A stretch of DNA of 64,000 nt from positions 1,302,001 to 1,366,000 of the forward strand of contig JACCIC010000125.1 in the NCBI GenBank assembly GCA_018907035.1. The letters are read 5' to 3'. The position numbers were made by a program, and so were the translations under genes. Under the pieces are notes generated by a model. It did no database searches and was not told where the DNA came from. It saw nothing but the letters and a program-made list of their open reading frames with translations. The DNA comes from Sycobia sp. Sy_11 (taxonomy: Eukaryota; Arthropoda; Insecta; Hymenoptera; Epichrysomallidae). Shown piece by piece: positions 1 to 10,615 of this stretch; positions within the stretch are counted from its first letter, which is position 1; each line of letters starts with the position of its first letter.

Positions 1-510
1 GAATTCGGTATTAGTATATATTATAAGTCAAAAACTTTACAAAAATAACGTGGGAACGTACCCTTGAAGAAAACCATCTCCCTACATTTACAGATTTAAT
101 GAATTTCTTCGCCAAACGGGACGGTGATAAAATCACCGCGGCGATGATACAAAAACTATTGGAATCCTTACGAATAAAAAAATACTCATAAAACTAGTCA
201 TAGATCACATCAAGCATTAAATTATCGAAACCAAGCTTCTGTCAGTACACAAAGGGCCAAATGCGCATACTGCAATGCCGCGCATTTCATATTTCAGTGT
301 GAGAAATTTTTATACTTATCCCCTCAAGATAGATGCAATGCGGCCAGGGCAAAACAATTATGTATGAGGAAGTAGCGAGTCATGTAACGAGGAAGTATAT
401 ATCGGTAGCATGCAATAAATGCCAGAAAAGACATAACACCTTGTTGCATGTCAACAACTCGTATACTCCCGTAAACGTTCAAGAAACTAGATCGGAAGCT
501 CCGTGATTAA
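1..510 (+). pseudogene. BEL/Pao Gag C-terminal fragment with zinc knuckles
   Basis: Around 256-350 the frame reads CAYCNAAHFIFQC followed by EKFLYLSPQDRC. This is the atypical CCHC knuckle of BEL/Pao Gag, which binds genomic RNA during packaging. A second knuckle-like stretch, CNKCQKRHNTLLH, follows around 411-455. This CxxCxxxHNTLLH motif precedes the protease in this clade. Stops and frameshifts separate the pieces, and the N-terminal Gag is outside the window. There is no start codon to choose. Family assignment is firm; function is lost. Confidence 0.75.
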
Positions 511-527
511 CCAAAACACCCAAAATA

Positions 528-975
528 ACCTATGCTATTTTGCATGACTCAAAAGTTTTATTAAGCACGGGAACCGTAAAAATACTAGATAAATTTAATC
601 GCGAGCATGAATGTAAAGTATTCTTGGATGGATGTTCCCAATCATACTTTATTACCGAAAGATTAGCGGAAATATTACATTTAACAAAAACAAAAATTGA
701 CTTGCCATTCGCTGGAATCGGGCAGATTACGACGCGCGCTAAATTTACTGTCAAAACAAAGATAAGTTAGCGTATCAATTCATTCGAATCTGAATTAGAA
801 TTTGTAGCATTACCAGCCATAACAAATATGTTGCCTTCAAAATTTGTAAATAAGAAACATATATCACTCCCGCATAACGTTCAGCTCACAGATCCTGAAT
901 TCAACTGTCCGTTAAAAATTGACGCGCTTATAGGTACAACGATATTCTACAAATTACTTTCAATAGATAAATAAA
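528..975 (+). pseudogene. BEL/Pao retropepsin-like protease (DUF1758)
   Basis: The frame opening with LLSTGTVKILDKFNREHECK continues to FLDGCSQSYFITERLAEIL. It corresponds to the family pattern in which the catalytic motif is DSGSQSNFIT. Here the motif reads DGCSQ, so the active-site DSG is damaged. After a stop near 769 the same domain continues (LEFVALPAITNMLPSKF, then LKIDALIGTTIFYKLL), ending near 973. This enzyme would cleave the Gag-Pol polyprotein. It directly precedes the RT region, as expected. It is a pseudogene. Confidence 0.75.
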
Positions 976-976
976 A

Positions 977-2014
977 TTGTTCAACAACTCCAATATAAAA
1001 TTACCGAAAATGTTTCTTGGCTGGATTGTAATGTGCAAAGTACCGACTCAGGATCAGAGTTCCGCGTTTAAGAGTTGTAATTTAATCACACTTGAAAATC
1101 AGGTATCGCGTTTTTGGAAGCTAGAAGTAATTCCCAATAAAAAATATCTATCTGCTGATGAAAAATCATGCGAAATATATTCACTAACCACCAAATGTGA
1201 CGCGACCAGTAGATATATTGTGAAACTACCATTTAATGAGAAGAAATCCAATACCGGTACATCATATGAAATCGCACTTAAGCATTTTTATTCGTTAGAA
1301 CAAAGATTGTCTAAAGATAGTGGGCTTAAATAAAATTTTGTTCAATTTATCAACGAATATCATTCTTTATATCATATGCAAGAAATTACACAGAGTGATA
1401 ATCCAGATGAAGTTTATTATATACCACTTCACGCCGTTATTGAAGAAGGAAATGAAACAACAAAGCTCCACGTAATATTTTAAGGGTATTCAAAATCTTT
1501 ATCAAATACAGCATTAAACGACGCGTTATTATTATTAACCGGTCCGATAATTCAGGATGAATTAATATTTATTATTATGCAATTTAGACTAAAAAAGATT
1601 GTTCTTGCTGCTAATCTGCAAAAGATGTACCGGTAACTCAAAATTTATCAAACAGACGCTAAGTATCAAAAGATACTTTGGAGAGAAAATAGAAACGACA
1701 ATATTCGCTTGTTTCAGCTGACCACTGTAACGCAAGGTACAGGCCAGCCTCCTTTCTTGCCGCACGTACATTGTATCAGCTTGTAACCTATGAGGGAAGT
1801 ACATACCCGTTAGCTTCGGAAGCTTTAAAAAATTACTGCTATGTAGATGGCTTACTGATAGGTGTCGGCACAGTTCATGAAGCATTAGCATTAAAAAATC
1901 AATTGATTAAATTATTAGGCACTGCGGGATTTACTTTGCATAAATTGGCCTCCAATAAGTTAGATAATTTGCACGATTCTTATGATATAAACAATTTAAA
2001 AAATGAAGTATAGA
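977..2014 (+). pseudogene. BEL/Pao reverse transcriptase N-terminal and palm region
   Basis: The first part (977-1333) carries the Pao linker with FWKLEVIPNKKYLSADEK and SRYIVKLPF, ending IALKHFYSLEQRLSKD, all hallmark motifs before the Pao RT. The palm domain follows through several frameshifts between about 1340 and 1760, then reads clearly as TYPLASEALKNYCYVDGLL. The RT catalytic motif YVDD is changed to YVDG, which would remove a metal-binding aspartate. The enzyme would copy element RNA into cDNA. Stops near 1480 and 1650 also inactivate it. Confidence 0.8.
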
Positions 2015-2044
2015 TGAGACTGACAAAAAAAACGTAGGAATCCA

Positions 2045-3090
2045 TTGGGATCACTCTCAGTATATAATGAAATTTTGATTAACTCACTTCCTAATTCAAG
2101 GAAATTCACTAACCCATCGGTGCTGTCAAATATAGCTCAACTAATTGATCCGTTCGGAATCTTAGGCCCTATAATAATCGTTAACAAACTTATAATGCAA
2201 GAATTATGGAAAATAAAAATTAATTGGAATGAATCATTACCATGGAATATTCAGAATAGGTGGATAGAAGTTAATGTGCAATTGTCCATATCAAAGAATT
2301 CGACATTGCTAGACATGTCACACTCAATGAAACAGCTGAGTTTCAATGGCATGGTTTCTGCAATTCAAGCGAGCAGACTTATGGCGCGTGGATATATTTG
2401 AGATCTACAGACAAATATAATAACCCTATCGTAAATTTAATATGTACAAAGTCCCGCGTTGCTTCACTAAAATCCGTATCGCTACCGAGATACGAGCTAT
2501 GTGCTAAACATCTACTATTAAATTTCATCATTAAGGTCGCAGAAGCATTGAAAATCAAATTAATAAAAATCTTTTGGTGGTCAGATTCGACTATAACACT
2601 CCCTTGGATACGTATGTAGTCGCATTTATTAAAAATGTTTATCGCTCGCCGAGTCGCCAGTTACATTCACTCTGTAACACATAAAGCGAAATGGTTGCAC
2701 GTAGCTAATGTGGAAAATCCAACCGACTTTATTTCACGAGGACAAAATCCGTCAAAAGTTATAAAAAATAAGTTATGGTTACATGAACCGCAATGGTTGA
2801 TAAAAAATGAAGAAGACAGGCAAATTTTACAGTTATCAACGGTAGAAATACCAAAACAACGTGCAAAGATTGCATTAACCATACGTGAAGGTGAAAACGA
2901 TTCGCATGGTGTCGATATATTTAAGAGATTTTCGTGTATAATAGCATTAAAAGGATTTGTCATGTTGTGCTTACGTGTCATCAAGAATAAAAGAAGTCAA
3001 CAAAAAATAATAGGAAGTCATACAACGGAGAAGATAACTGATGCTCATAATCGCATCATAACGATAACACAAAATGTTACAAACTTTTAG
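2045..3090 (+). pseudogene. BEL/Pao A17-peptidase/RNase H region
   Basis: The frame starting near 2045 reads LIDPFGILGPIIIVNKLIMQ and then a tryptophan-rich stretch, the usual peptidase_A17/RT thumb region of Pao elements. It passes through YGAWIYLRSTDKY, then ASLKSVSLPRYELCAKHLLL and IFWWSDSTITLPWI. The last is the RNase H-like motif with its acidic residue. After a stop at about 2617 it continues as RRVASYIHSVTHKAKWLHV and NPTDFISRG, the standard lead into integrase. Frame breaks at about 2400 and 2620 make it non-functional. Confidence 0.8.
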
Positions 3091-3129
3091 AGAAAATGGT
3101 TGTTTGCATGTTTAGAGCGAAATGAAGTG

Positions 3130-4056
3130 CTTAGATCTATTCTTCGACTCAATTCTTAAAGAAAACATCCGATATTGTTACCGCGCAGTGACCACTTAAC
3201 GAAACTTAGTATTAAATATGAGTACATAAAATTTTTGCAATCAAGCACTCAAACAACGATAAATTCAATAAGAAATAAATATTGGCCAATTAACGAAAAA
3301 AATTCAATTCGACATGTTATATATCAATGCGTCAGGTGTTCAAAATTAAGCCCGAAATTTCCCAATTACATCATAGGTAATCTTTCAAAAGAACGCGTAG
3401 TACAATCGCGCCCGTTCAGAAACGTTAGAATTGATTATTGTGGTCCCTTCCTTATTAAAGAAAAGGAACATCGTAACAAAACAAAAGTTAAGGCATACAT
3501 CTCCGTCTTTGTGTACATTAATTACAGATTTAACAACTGAATCATGTCTAGAAGCAAGAAGAAGATCCATTGCGAGAATGGGCAAACCAAAAAACATATT
3601 CTCAGACAATAGAACGAATTTCATAGGGGCTAAAAACGAATTGTTAAATGTTAAATCGTTGTTGTTGTCTGGTAAAAATCAAAATATGTTTTCTAAAATT
3701 AATGCAACAGATGGTATTTTACACCTCCTCGATCTTCTCATTTTGGGGGGCTATGGAAAGCAGCTGTAAGGTCTTTAAAAAAATCACTTCTATCGTACAG
3801 TTTCCAAATCAGAATACAATTTCAAAAGCACTTCTTACGTGAGTGGGGCGTGCTTTATTTAAGAACAATTTAATACCGGCATAATAGAAATAGAGACGAT
3901 GTTAAATTCTCGTCTTTTAACATTTATATCAAGTAATCCCAACGATCTTGCTGCCCTTACCCTATCCCATTTCCTTACTGGAGATAATCTGCAAAATATA
4001 TTAGAATACGAAGAAGAAAATTTACCCATCAACAAACTATCCATGTGACAGCGAAT
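3130..4056 (+). pseudogene. BEL/Pao integrase (H2C2 zinc-binding plus rve core)
   Basis: The frame contains the H2C2 remnant ending CVRCSKLSPK, then GNLSKERVVQSRPFRNVRID with YCGPF, which holds the first catalytic aspartate. After a frameshift it reads NIFSDNRTNFIGA (second aspartate) and, near 3890, IETMLNSR with the catalytic glutamate region. The three acidic positions of the DDE core can therefore be seen, but on different frames. The enzyme would insert the cDNA into the host chromosome. Several stops and frameshifts make it dead. It sits between RNase H and DUF5641, as in complete BEL elements. Confidence 0.8.
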
Positions 4057-4339
4057 CCAACAAGTTGAACAACACTTTTGTAAGCGCTAGCACACAGAAT
4101 ACCACAATGAATTACGGGCCAGAAGCAAATGGCACATTGGAGATGCAAAGAACGTTAAGATTCGACTATTAGTGAGCATTAAAGAAGAGAATCTTCCGTC
4201 CATGTATTGGAGCGTTGGGCGCATCGTCAATCTCCACCCAGGTTCTGATCACATTACGCCTGTAGCAACAATAAGAATAACTAATGGACTGTATAAGCGT
4301 AGTATTAAAAAACTCTCACCTCTTTCTATACAAACATGA
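4057..4339 (+). pseudogene. BEL/Pao integrase C-terminal DUF5641 domain
   Basis: The frame reads ELRARSKWHIGDAKNVKIR, then YWSVGRIVNLHPGSDHITPV and IKKLSPLSIQT before a stop at about 4338. This matches the DUF5641 pattern (W...L.RI...HPG.D...RV...KTA...R...KL..LP), the C-terminal tail of BEL/Pao Pol. It is interrupted upstream by a stop at about 4045. It gives the 3' limit of the coding part; the LTR begins about 190 bp downstream. Confidence 0.8.
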
Positions 4340-4526
4340 ACTTTTGCTATATAGATAAAATAATAAGTTTTAATAAAATTAATGCAAAATAAGAATTAAA
4401 AAATATAATTTCTAATCAAGTATAAAAGTCACCTCATATATTGTATTGTACAACATGTAATTATCTATATATAAAAAAATTCTAACCATTCCTACATTGA
4501 ACATCATTCGTTCAAGGCGGGCGGCA

Positions 4527-5023
4527 TGTTGGGATTCATTACATTGGAATTAAGAATTATCGTATTATATTATATTAAAAAAATATATATGCATATGAAA
4601 ATCAATGCCATTATAATAAATAGCCATATACAGACATATTCCTGTTAATTCATCGTCACCAAAATATTATTGTGCATTGTACGTTTCAATATTAGGGAAA
4701 AGTACCGCACTTATGCATTGTTTGACTGCCACGCCCACGCGGGACCCACATGCCTGTCCTCACTAATGCATCTCGAATAATGGTTTCTTATTTCAACATG
4801 CTTGACCTCTCTCCTTCCCACTATTTTCAGGAATCATCATCCTCGCAATACCATCTTCCTAACCAATAGTAGGAGTCCCCGACTATATATGTAATCGTAA
4901 TTTCTCCCACTCACAACCACTCGAATTTATTCTGTTAAGCAAAACAATTTCTGCACAACAAAATAAAATTTGTGTTCGTCCACTGCATAACACCAAGCAA
5001 TAAACTATACACTCGGATTGTAA
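4527..5023 (+). repeat. Putative 3' LTR of BEL/Pao no. 1
   Basis: A purine/G-rich tract (GGCGGGCGGC, 4516-4525) sits just before TGTTGGGATTCATT at 4527. That is the usual polypurine tract followed by the TGTT start of a BEL LTR. AATAAA-type signals occur near 4961 and 5000. The right edge near 5023 is a guess, because the 5' LTR is outside the window and no second copy is available for comparison. Confidence 0.5.
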
Positions 5024-5160
5024 TATATTTATTAAGTTTCATTATAATAGATTTAAATAACTTGTCATTCTAAACTTGTGTTCTTTTTTATCCTCATTTT
5101 TACAACAATAGCAGTTAAATTAATTGATTTCTCACTAAATACTTGGTGAAACATTGTTAA

Positions 5161-6222
5161 TATTTAAAGTATAATTTATATGTCAGTATATAAATGAAAT
5201 ATAAAACACTTGGTTAGATTCACTATGATTTTATTAAAATCTTACAGCTGTTTCGGCTATAATGCCATTTTCAAAGAAGGTTACAAAATGAGTTAATATT
5301 GTATAAGGCGACGAATATATATGAGTATAAGTAACGGTAAATTTTACAATAGATCGAGATGGGCGATTGGAGGTAGGGGTAGGGGATAACGGAGGGATAA
5401 ACCGAGAAGTTATAAACTTGTCGCAACAGGCAATAATGGACTGATTTGGAAGTTTGTCATATCATTTGTTACGTTATGACCTTTATGAATCGCTCTGGAT
5501 ATTTCTATTGTTTCTAATTTATCTAGTCTTTTACCTTTATTAATGTTGTGTACCAATTTAACGCTATTCTCATCGATTTGATGATTATTAATTAAACAAC
5601 GTTCAGCTATTCCTGTTGTAGGGTTGTTATGTTTTACAGATTTAACATGTATATAATTAAGACGTATAGCTAAAGACCGCCCAGTCTGTCCTATATAAAT
5701 TGCGTCACAATCTGCGCATGAAAGTTGATATACGCCGTTTTTTTAAGAAATATTTATTTTATCTTTGTCATTAACTAATAAGCGTTTAAGATTAATTTTG
5801 TTGACGTTAATCGTTTTAATATCGAGTTTCTTTAAAATATCACAAATTTTGTCACTAAAAAAGGTATGTAATTAATTAAGAAATAACAATTATTTTTTAT
5901 ATCTAAACTAGCACAAAAATGTTTTATTAACAGTTATTTACAGCTAAAGCTTTCAGAAAGTTTAATTCATTTAAATAATGTTTGTTGTTTAAAGGTATGG
6001 AAAAGTGTCTCTGAATAAATGAATGAAATGAACTTAATTTAATATTAAAAGACTGATTGGAATCCGCAGGAATTAAAGTGTCAGTGAAAGATGGTTTTCT
6101 GTAAATATCCAATTCTAATTTGTCTTTTTCTCTAATAATTGATAAGTCTAAGAAATTTAAGCAATTTGAAGATTCAATTGAAATTAATTGTAGAATGAAA
6201 CGAATTCAAAAAGGTTAAAAAT
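5161..6222 (-). mobile_element. Penelope-like element no. 1 (PLE), 5'-truncated
   Basis: The minus strand encodes the C-terminal part of a Penelope-type RT followed by a GIY-YIG endonuclease, then an untranslated 3' region. That combination defines endonuclease-bearing PLEs. The 3' region (5161-5559) is repeated in inverted orientation at 6281-6681, so two copies lie head to head. Near 5240-5275 (minus) a GGC/GCC hairpin followed by GAAAC resembles a decayed hammerhead-ribozyme core, known from PLE terminal repeats. Confidence 0.85.
5410..6185 (-). pseudogene. PLE reverse transcriptase C-terminus plus GIY-YIG endonuclease
   Basis: The minus-strand frame at about 6180-5927 reads LNFLDLSIIREKDKLELDI, then YRKPSFTDTLIPADSNQ and HFSIPLNNKHYLNELNFLK. 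This is the region just after the RT palm in PLEs. After frame breaks it continues as GVYQLSCADCDAIYIGQTGR (about 5735-5680), the zinc-finger-like CxxC plus YIGQTGR motif of the GIY-YIG nuclease. It ends in ISRAIHKGHNVTNDMTN and a stop at 5410-5412. The protein would nick target DNA and prime reverse transcription. The RT catalytic motifs are missing through 5' truncation. Confidence 0.8.
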
Positions 6223-6681
6223 GTAGTTAATAAATATTTTTTCATTGATCTTACAGTCCAATCAAATCAATCGAAAGACAAATTGGTACACAACGTTAAT
6301 AAAGGTAAAAGACTAGATAAATTAGAAACAATAGAAATATCCAGAGCGATTCATAAAGGTCATAACGTAACAAATGATATGACAAACTTCCAAATCAGTC
6401 CGTTATTGCGTGTTGCGACAAGTTCGTAACTTCTCGGCTTTTCCCTCCGTTATCCCCTACCCCTACCTCCAATCGCCCATCTCGATTTATTGTAAAATTT
6501 ACCGTTACTTATACTCATATATATTCGTCGTCTTATACAATATTAACTCATTTTGTAACATTCTTTGAAAATGGCATTATAGCCGAAACAACTGTCAGAT
6601 TTTAATAAAATCATAGTGAATCTAACCAAGTGTGTTATATTTCATTTATATACTTACATATAAATGATACTTTTAAAAAAA
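6222..6681 (+). repeat. Inverted partial copy of PLE no. 1 (3' part)
   Basis: From 6281 the plus strand repeats, with few differences, the reverse complement of 5161-5559. It contains the nuclease tail (KGKRLDKLETIEISRAIHKG) and the same GGCATTATAGCC hairpin. It begins, at 6222-6277, with an AATAAATATTTTTT...TTACAGTCCAATCAA motif that recurs at other PLE ends in the window. The two arms of about 400 bp are separated by about 720 bp. Confidence 0.8.
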
Positions 6682-6689
6682 ACAATAAC

Positions 6690-9330
6690 AGTATTGATCG
6701 TGATTAAGGTTCGCGATCAATCTAAGCCTACATGAAAGTATTCTTTCACGAATTTACCTTGTAAATTAAAGTGAATTTTGTTGACGCATCAAATAATATT
6801 CAGTGTCGTATCAAGGAAGCGAGATTGGTCGTGCTGAAATACATGAGTCCCGATACTAAGAAGTCCCAATGCTCTTCCAAAATTACTCCCAAAAAAGGCG
6901 ACAAAATTAGTCAAACATTAAATCAAAATTTTATTGAGAAAAAATATATACATCTGCATGTAATCATAAATATAACATATTTATAAAAGAAAACTTATTT
7001 TCATAATTTTAGTGCGTATCTGATTTTTGATAAACTTCCAAAAATAACAATCCAATAAAAATTCTAAAAACAATGTTACCATATCTAAGTATATTGAATC
7101 GTTGATTACGAATTTCATACAGGAAATTCATGACAAGCAGAATTTCATGGTGAAAACCATGGAAATCCGATAAAAAAACATTTTTTTACTTTTATCTTCA
7201 GAAATATTCAGACTTTTTAAAAGTACGCTGAGAAAAAATATCTGTCATCAAGTAAATATTTTCTTAATTTGTACCAAGTAAATTATTTTCGTAAATTGAG
7301 AAAGCATATTCTTAAATCAAAGAAGTATGTACTTAATGCAAGAAGAATTCACTTGAATCAAACCACGTACTCTTAAATCTAGTAAATATTTTTTTAATTT
7401 AAGCAAATGATTAACTTGGTACAAAACAAGTGAATATTTACTTGATATCGGAAAATATTTTTTTAGTATAGTTCAAATAATAATTGTAGAGCATAATATA
7501 ACATATCTTTTATATTCTTTGTATTGTTTTTGTAAATATCATAGATTTTGAGAAAAATAAATTTGAATGAAAATTAATAACTATCCGCGAGGCTTTGAGG
7601 AATGCTTATTTTTTAACTGTAAATTTGAAGGCGCAGTCTACGAATATCGGAGTGGCTTTTAGAGAAACTTGAATTTTCATAACATAATCTATAAAGTTTT
7701 TTTGGAATGTATCACACAGAATAGGAAAAATGTCTAAAATATTTCTAAGGCAAGTTCTAGATCTTATCAATATATATATTTATGATCTATACATTTTTGC
7801 GGTAAAACTATATTTCTGGAGAAAATTTCACCATTCCGTTCCAGGGGTTCAAAAGTCATTTTCTGCCAAAAACCACTTCGATATTCATAGTCATTACTCT
7901 AAAAAACATAAGTTTATAAATTTTCATTTAAGTAGAGGGGGGGTTTTCTGGAAGTATATCCCGAAGAGCCATACTTCAATGCATGGATTGCATCAACAAA
8001 TATCGCATAAATATATAGGTCGCATATACTATAAAATTCAAAAAATAACCATGTCTTAAGTTTTAAAGTTTGAACAAAATGTGCCATGACAACTAAAAAA
8101 ATAGTAACTTTGGTAAGAATCTACACGTTTATTGAAAGGAATTACAAAGTAGTGAATTCTTTTATGTCTGTATTGTGTTATTGGATAGACAGTTTGTTAA
8201 GTAAACAGACTTCTACTAGTCCATACTTACAGTAAATTGATGCCTAAGTTGTTTCAACCAACGCATTGCTATTGTCACTAGTTGGCTTTCTTTCAAATTT
8301 ACCCACTAAAATTTGAAAATTTTAAACCGAAGTGAAAGTTCTCAACAAATCTAGTAGTCAAAAATATTAAGATTCGAGTAGAAAGCGTAAAGTAAATAGA
8401 TTCAGCAAGAAAGAAACGTACATTACAATTTTAGATTGATTTGAAAGCTTTAAAATCCAAACAATTTACCTTATAATAGATAATAAACAATCATGGAATT
8501 AAAGATCCGAAGCGAAGCTTATAGTTACATTAATAATTTATTCGTATTCTTGACTAATTTATTAAATCTTTATTATGCAGAAGTGAAACAAAGTACAACG
8601 AGACGTGTGGATGTTTATTTAAATGATTTAAGTATACTAATTTAATTAAAACTTTAATTAAGCTTTACTAATTGAATTAAAACAATTTTTACCTCGAGTA
8701 TAAATGGAAAGTTCAGGTTTTTTCTCAAGGCTAATACTGCATAATTCTTCTTATAATAGTATTAATATATAATAATAGTACAATCTGATTAATAATGTAA
8801 TAACACCAATTGTTCCAAATATTTATATAGTATTTAAACTTTTTGTGACTATTTTTATAACAAATTATAAAAGCGAACGATCATTTGCAATGTTGAAAAA
8901 AATAAAATATTTATGTAGATCTATATGATTCGTGATAAAAGGTTATCTTTCTTCATTGACTCTTTTAACTATCGAAAAGAAGGGACTCCAATTTCTTGAT
9001 TTGAATAATTTAATAACAGAATTTACTAATAACAGCTCAGAAAAAACGTATAGTTGTTTCTGTAATTTTATTTTGTGTTGTTTAGATATGAATAAATTAT
9101 TATTGTTTGTTTTAGTGATATTATTAAATAATTATTAAAAATATTTAGTTATAAATAATATTCATTTCTACATATGCTCTATAAATTACAACTTTAGAAT
9201 GGACCCCCAACTTTAATTTGAGCACCAGACTCCAGAAGAGCTTAATCCGACTAAGATTACATCTGAAGACAAAATATTAGAGAATTAATTTTTTTCGCAG
9301 AAAATTCTCGAAGTTTATCAAAATATGAAT

Positions 9331-9332
<2 letters not shown>
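6690..9332. other. AT-rich intergenic DNA, no recognised gene
   Basis: I see no coding domain. Open frames at 6771-6986 and 7730-8059 are isolated, match no family I know and show no convincing gene structure. The 7730-8059 frame is the longest (109 codons, from a real ATG) and lies in slightly less AT-biased sequence, possibly an old repeat. Confidence 0.5.

Positions 9333-9369
<37 letters not shown>
9333..9369. repeat. (TA)n microsatellite
   Basis: About 37 bp of uninterrupted AT dinucleotides. Confidence 0.95.
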
Positions 9370-9372
<3 letters not shown>

Positions 9373-9671
9373 TTCAAAATTGATACTATTAATAAATTTA
9401 TAAGATGTACTGTTTGTGTAAAGAATTTAGTTAATTGAATTGTAGGTTCTTTTATCTATACAGAATTTGAATTCAATAATGTTTATTAGGTTTACATTAA
9501 TTTTCGTTATCACTTTTGTATTCTGCAGTAATATAACAGATTGAACAAAATATCTGATCACAGTAATATTGCAGAAACACTGTGCTAAAATATATCACAT
9601 GGTCATATTGCTGTGATAAAGATTCGTGATGCCTGTAGAAGCGACATTGTTACGACATTGCTGAGACATTG

Positions 9672-9674
<3 letters not shown>

Positions 9675-9745
<71 letters not shown>
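9675..9745. repeat. (TA)n microsatellite, about 71 bp
   Basis: Uninterrupted TA dinucleotides; likely length-polymorphic. Confidence 0.95.
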
Positions 9746-9748
<3 letters not shown>

Positions 9749-10482
9749 CCTCTACTATTCCTTAAATCGAATTATAGTATATTGGTGTATGCAAGTGATA
9801 TATTTAAAACTCATTGTAAACGGGTCGCATACAATATTATCAATACTTATGAAATCACTTTCTCGTCCTTGCATACTAAAAAAAGATCGACAATCGTCTT
9901 ATTTATTAAACTTTTATATCACAATGCAATATTACATTGATAGTTATTCAAAATACAATTAATACTCAAATAATATTGCAGCAATATTGTACAGAAATAT
10001 AATTACGTACATATGGTAGCCGGATCAGTGCAATCGGATATGAAAACGACAGTATAGAGATGTTGCATGCATGCCGCACTGAATTAATCATTATGCGTTT
10101 CATTTCGCGTTAAAAAGAGGAAAAATTTTATTCGAGTCTCGGCAGTATTATACTGAAATATATCATACAACACTGTTTCTGATATATTTCTGAAGTATTC
10201 CTGCAAAATTAACAAAGAAGTATGGAAATTTTGCTACAATGTTAATGTCATATTGTCTTGTAATATATTTCTGCGCTGTGCACAATTTTCCCGTAATATT
10301 ACAGCACTACTGCCTTATGGAAAGTGCAATATTGCAAAAGTATTTTATACTGTCCTATTTAATGCTTTGAAAATCAATTTATGAGTTTTATATGCTTTAA
10401 TTTAACACATTTCAACGAGTATTTATTGTATAAATTGAAGTATTAAGCACAATCTTCTTTTTTCTGATAGAATTATTATTAA

Positions 10483-10487
<5 letters not shown>

Positions 10488-10536
<49 letters not shown>

Positions 10537-10579
10537 AACAAACAACAACAACAACAGCAACAACAAGAGCAACAAGAGC

Positions 10580-10615
<36 letters not shown>
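10488..10615. repeat. Compound microsatellite (AT)n-(CAA)n
   Basis: About 46 bp of AT repeats run directly into about 79 bp of CAA repeats with a few CAG/GAG variants. The minus-strand open frame is poly-leucine and is an artefact of the repeat. Confidence 0.95.

Larger units (their letters stand above)
1..5023 (+). mobile_element. BEL/Pao LTR retrotransposon no. 1, decayed, 5' end outside window
   Basis: The domain order along the plus strand is Gag zinc knuckles, DUF1758-type aspartic protease, RT, A17-peptidase/RNase H region, integrase, DUF5641, then an LTR-like 3' end. This order is diagnostic of BEL/Pao. All domains carry stops and frameshifts, so the copy is dead. The 5' LTR and most of gag lie left of base 1. 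The domains are annotated separately below. Confidence 0.9.

Noticed and set aside
10423..10614. Poly-leucine minus-strand ORF
   Set aside because: It is the reverse frame of the CAA repeat followed by an AT repeat.
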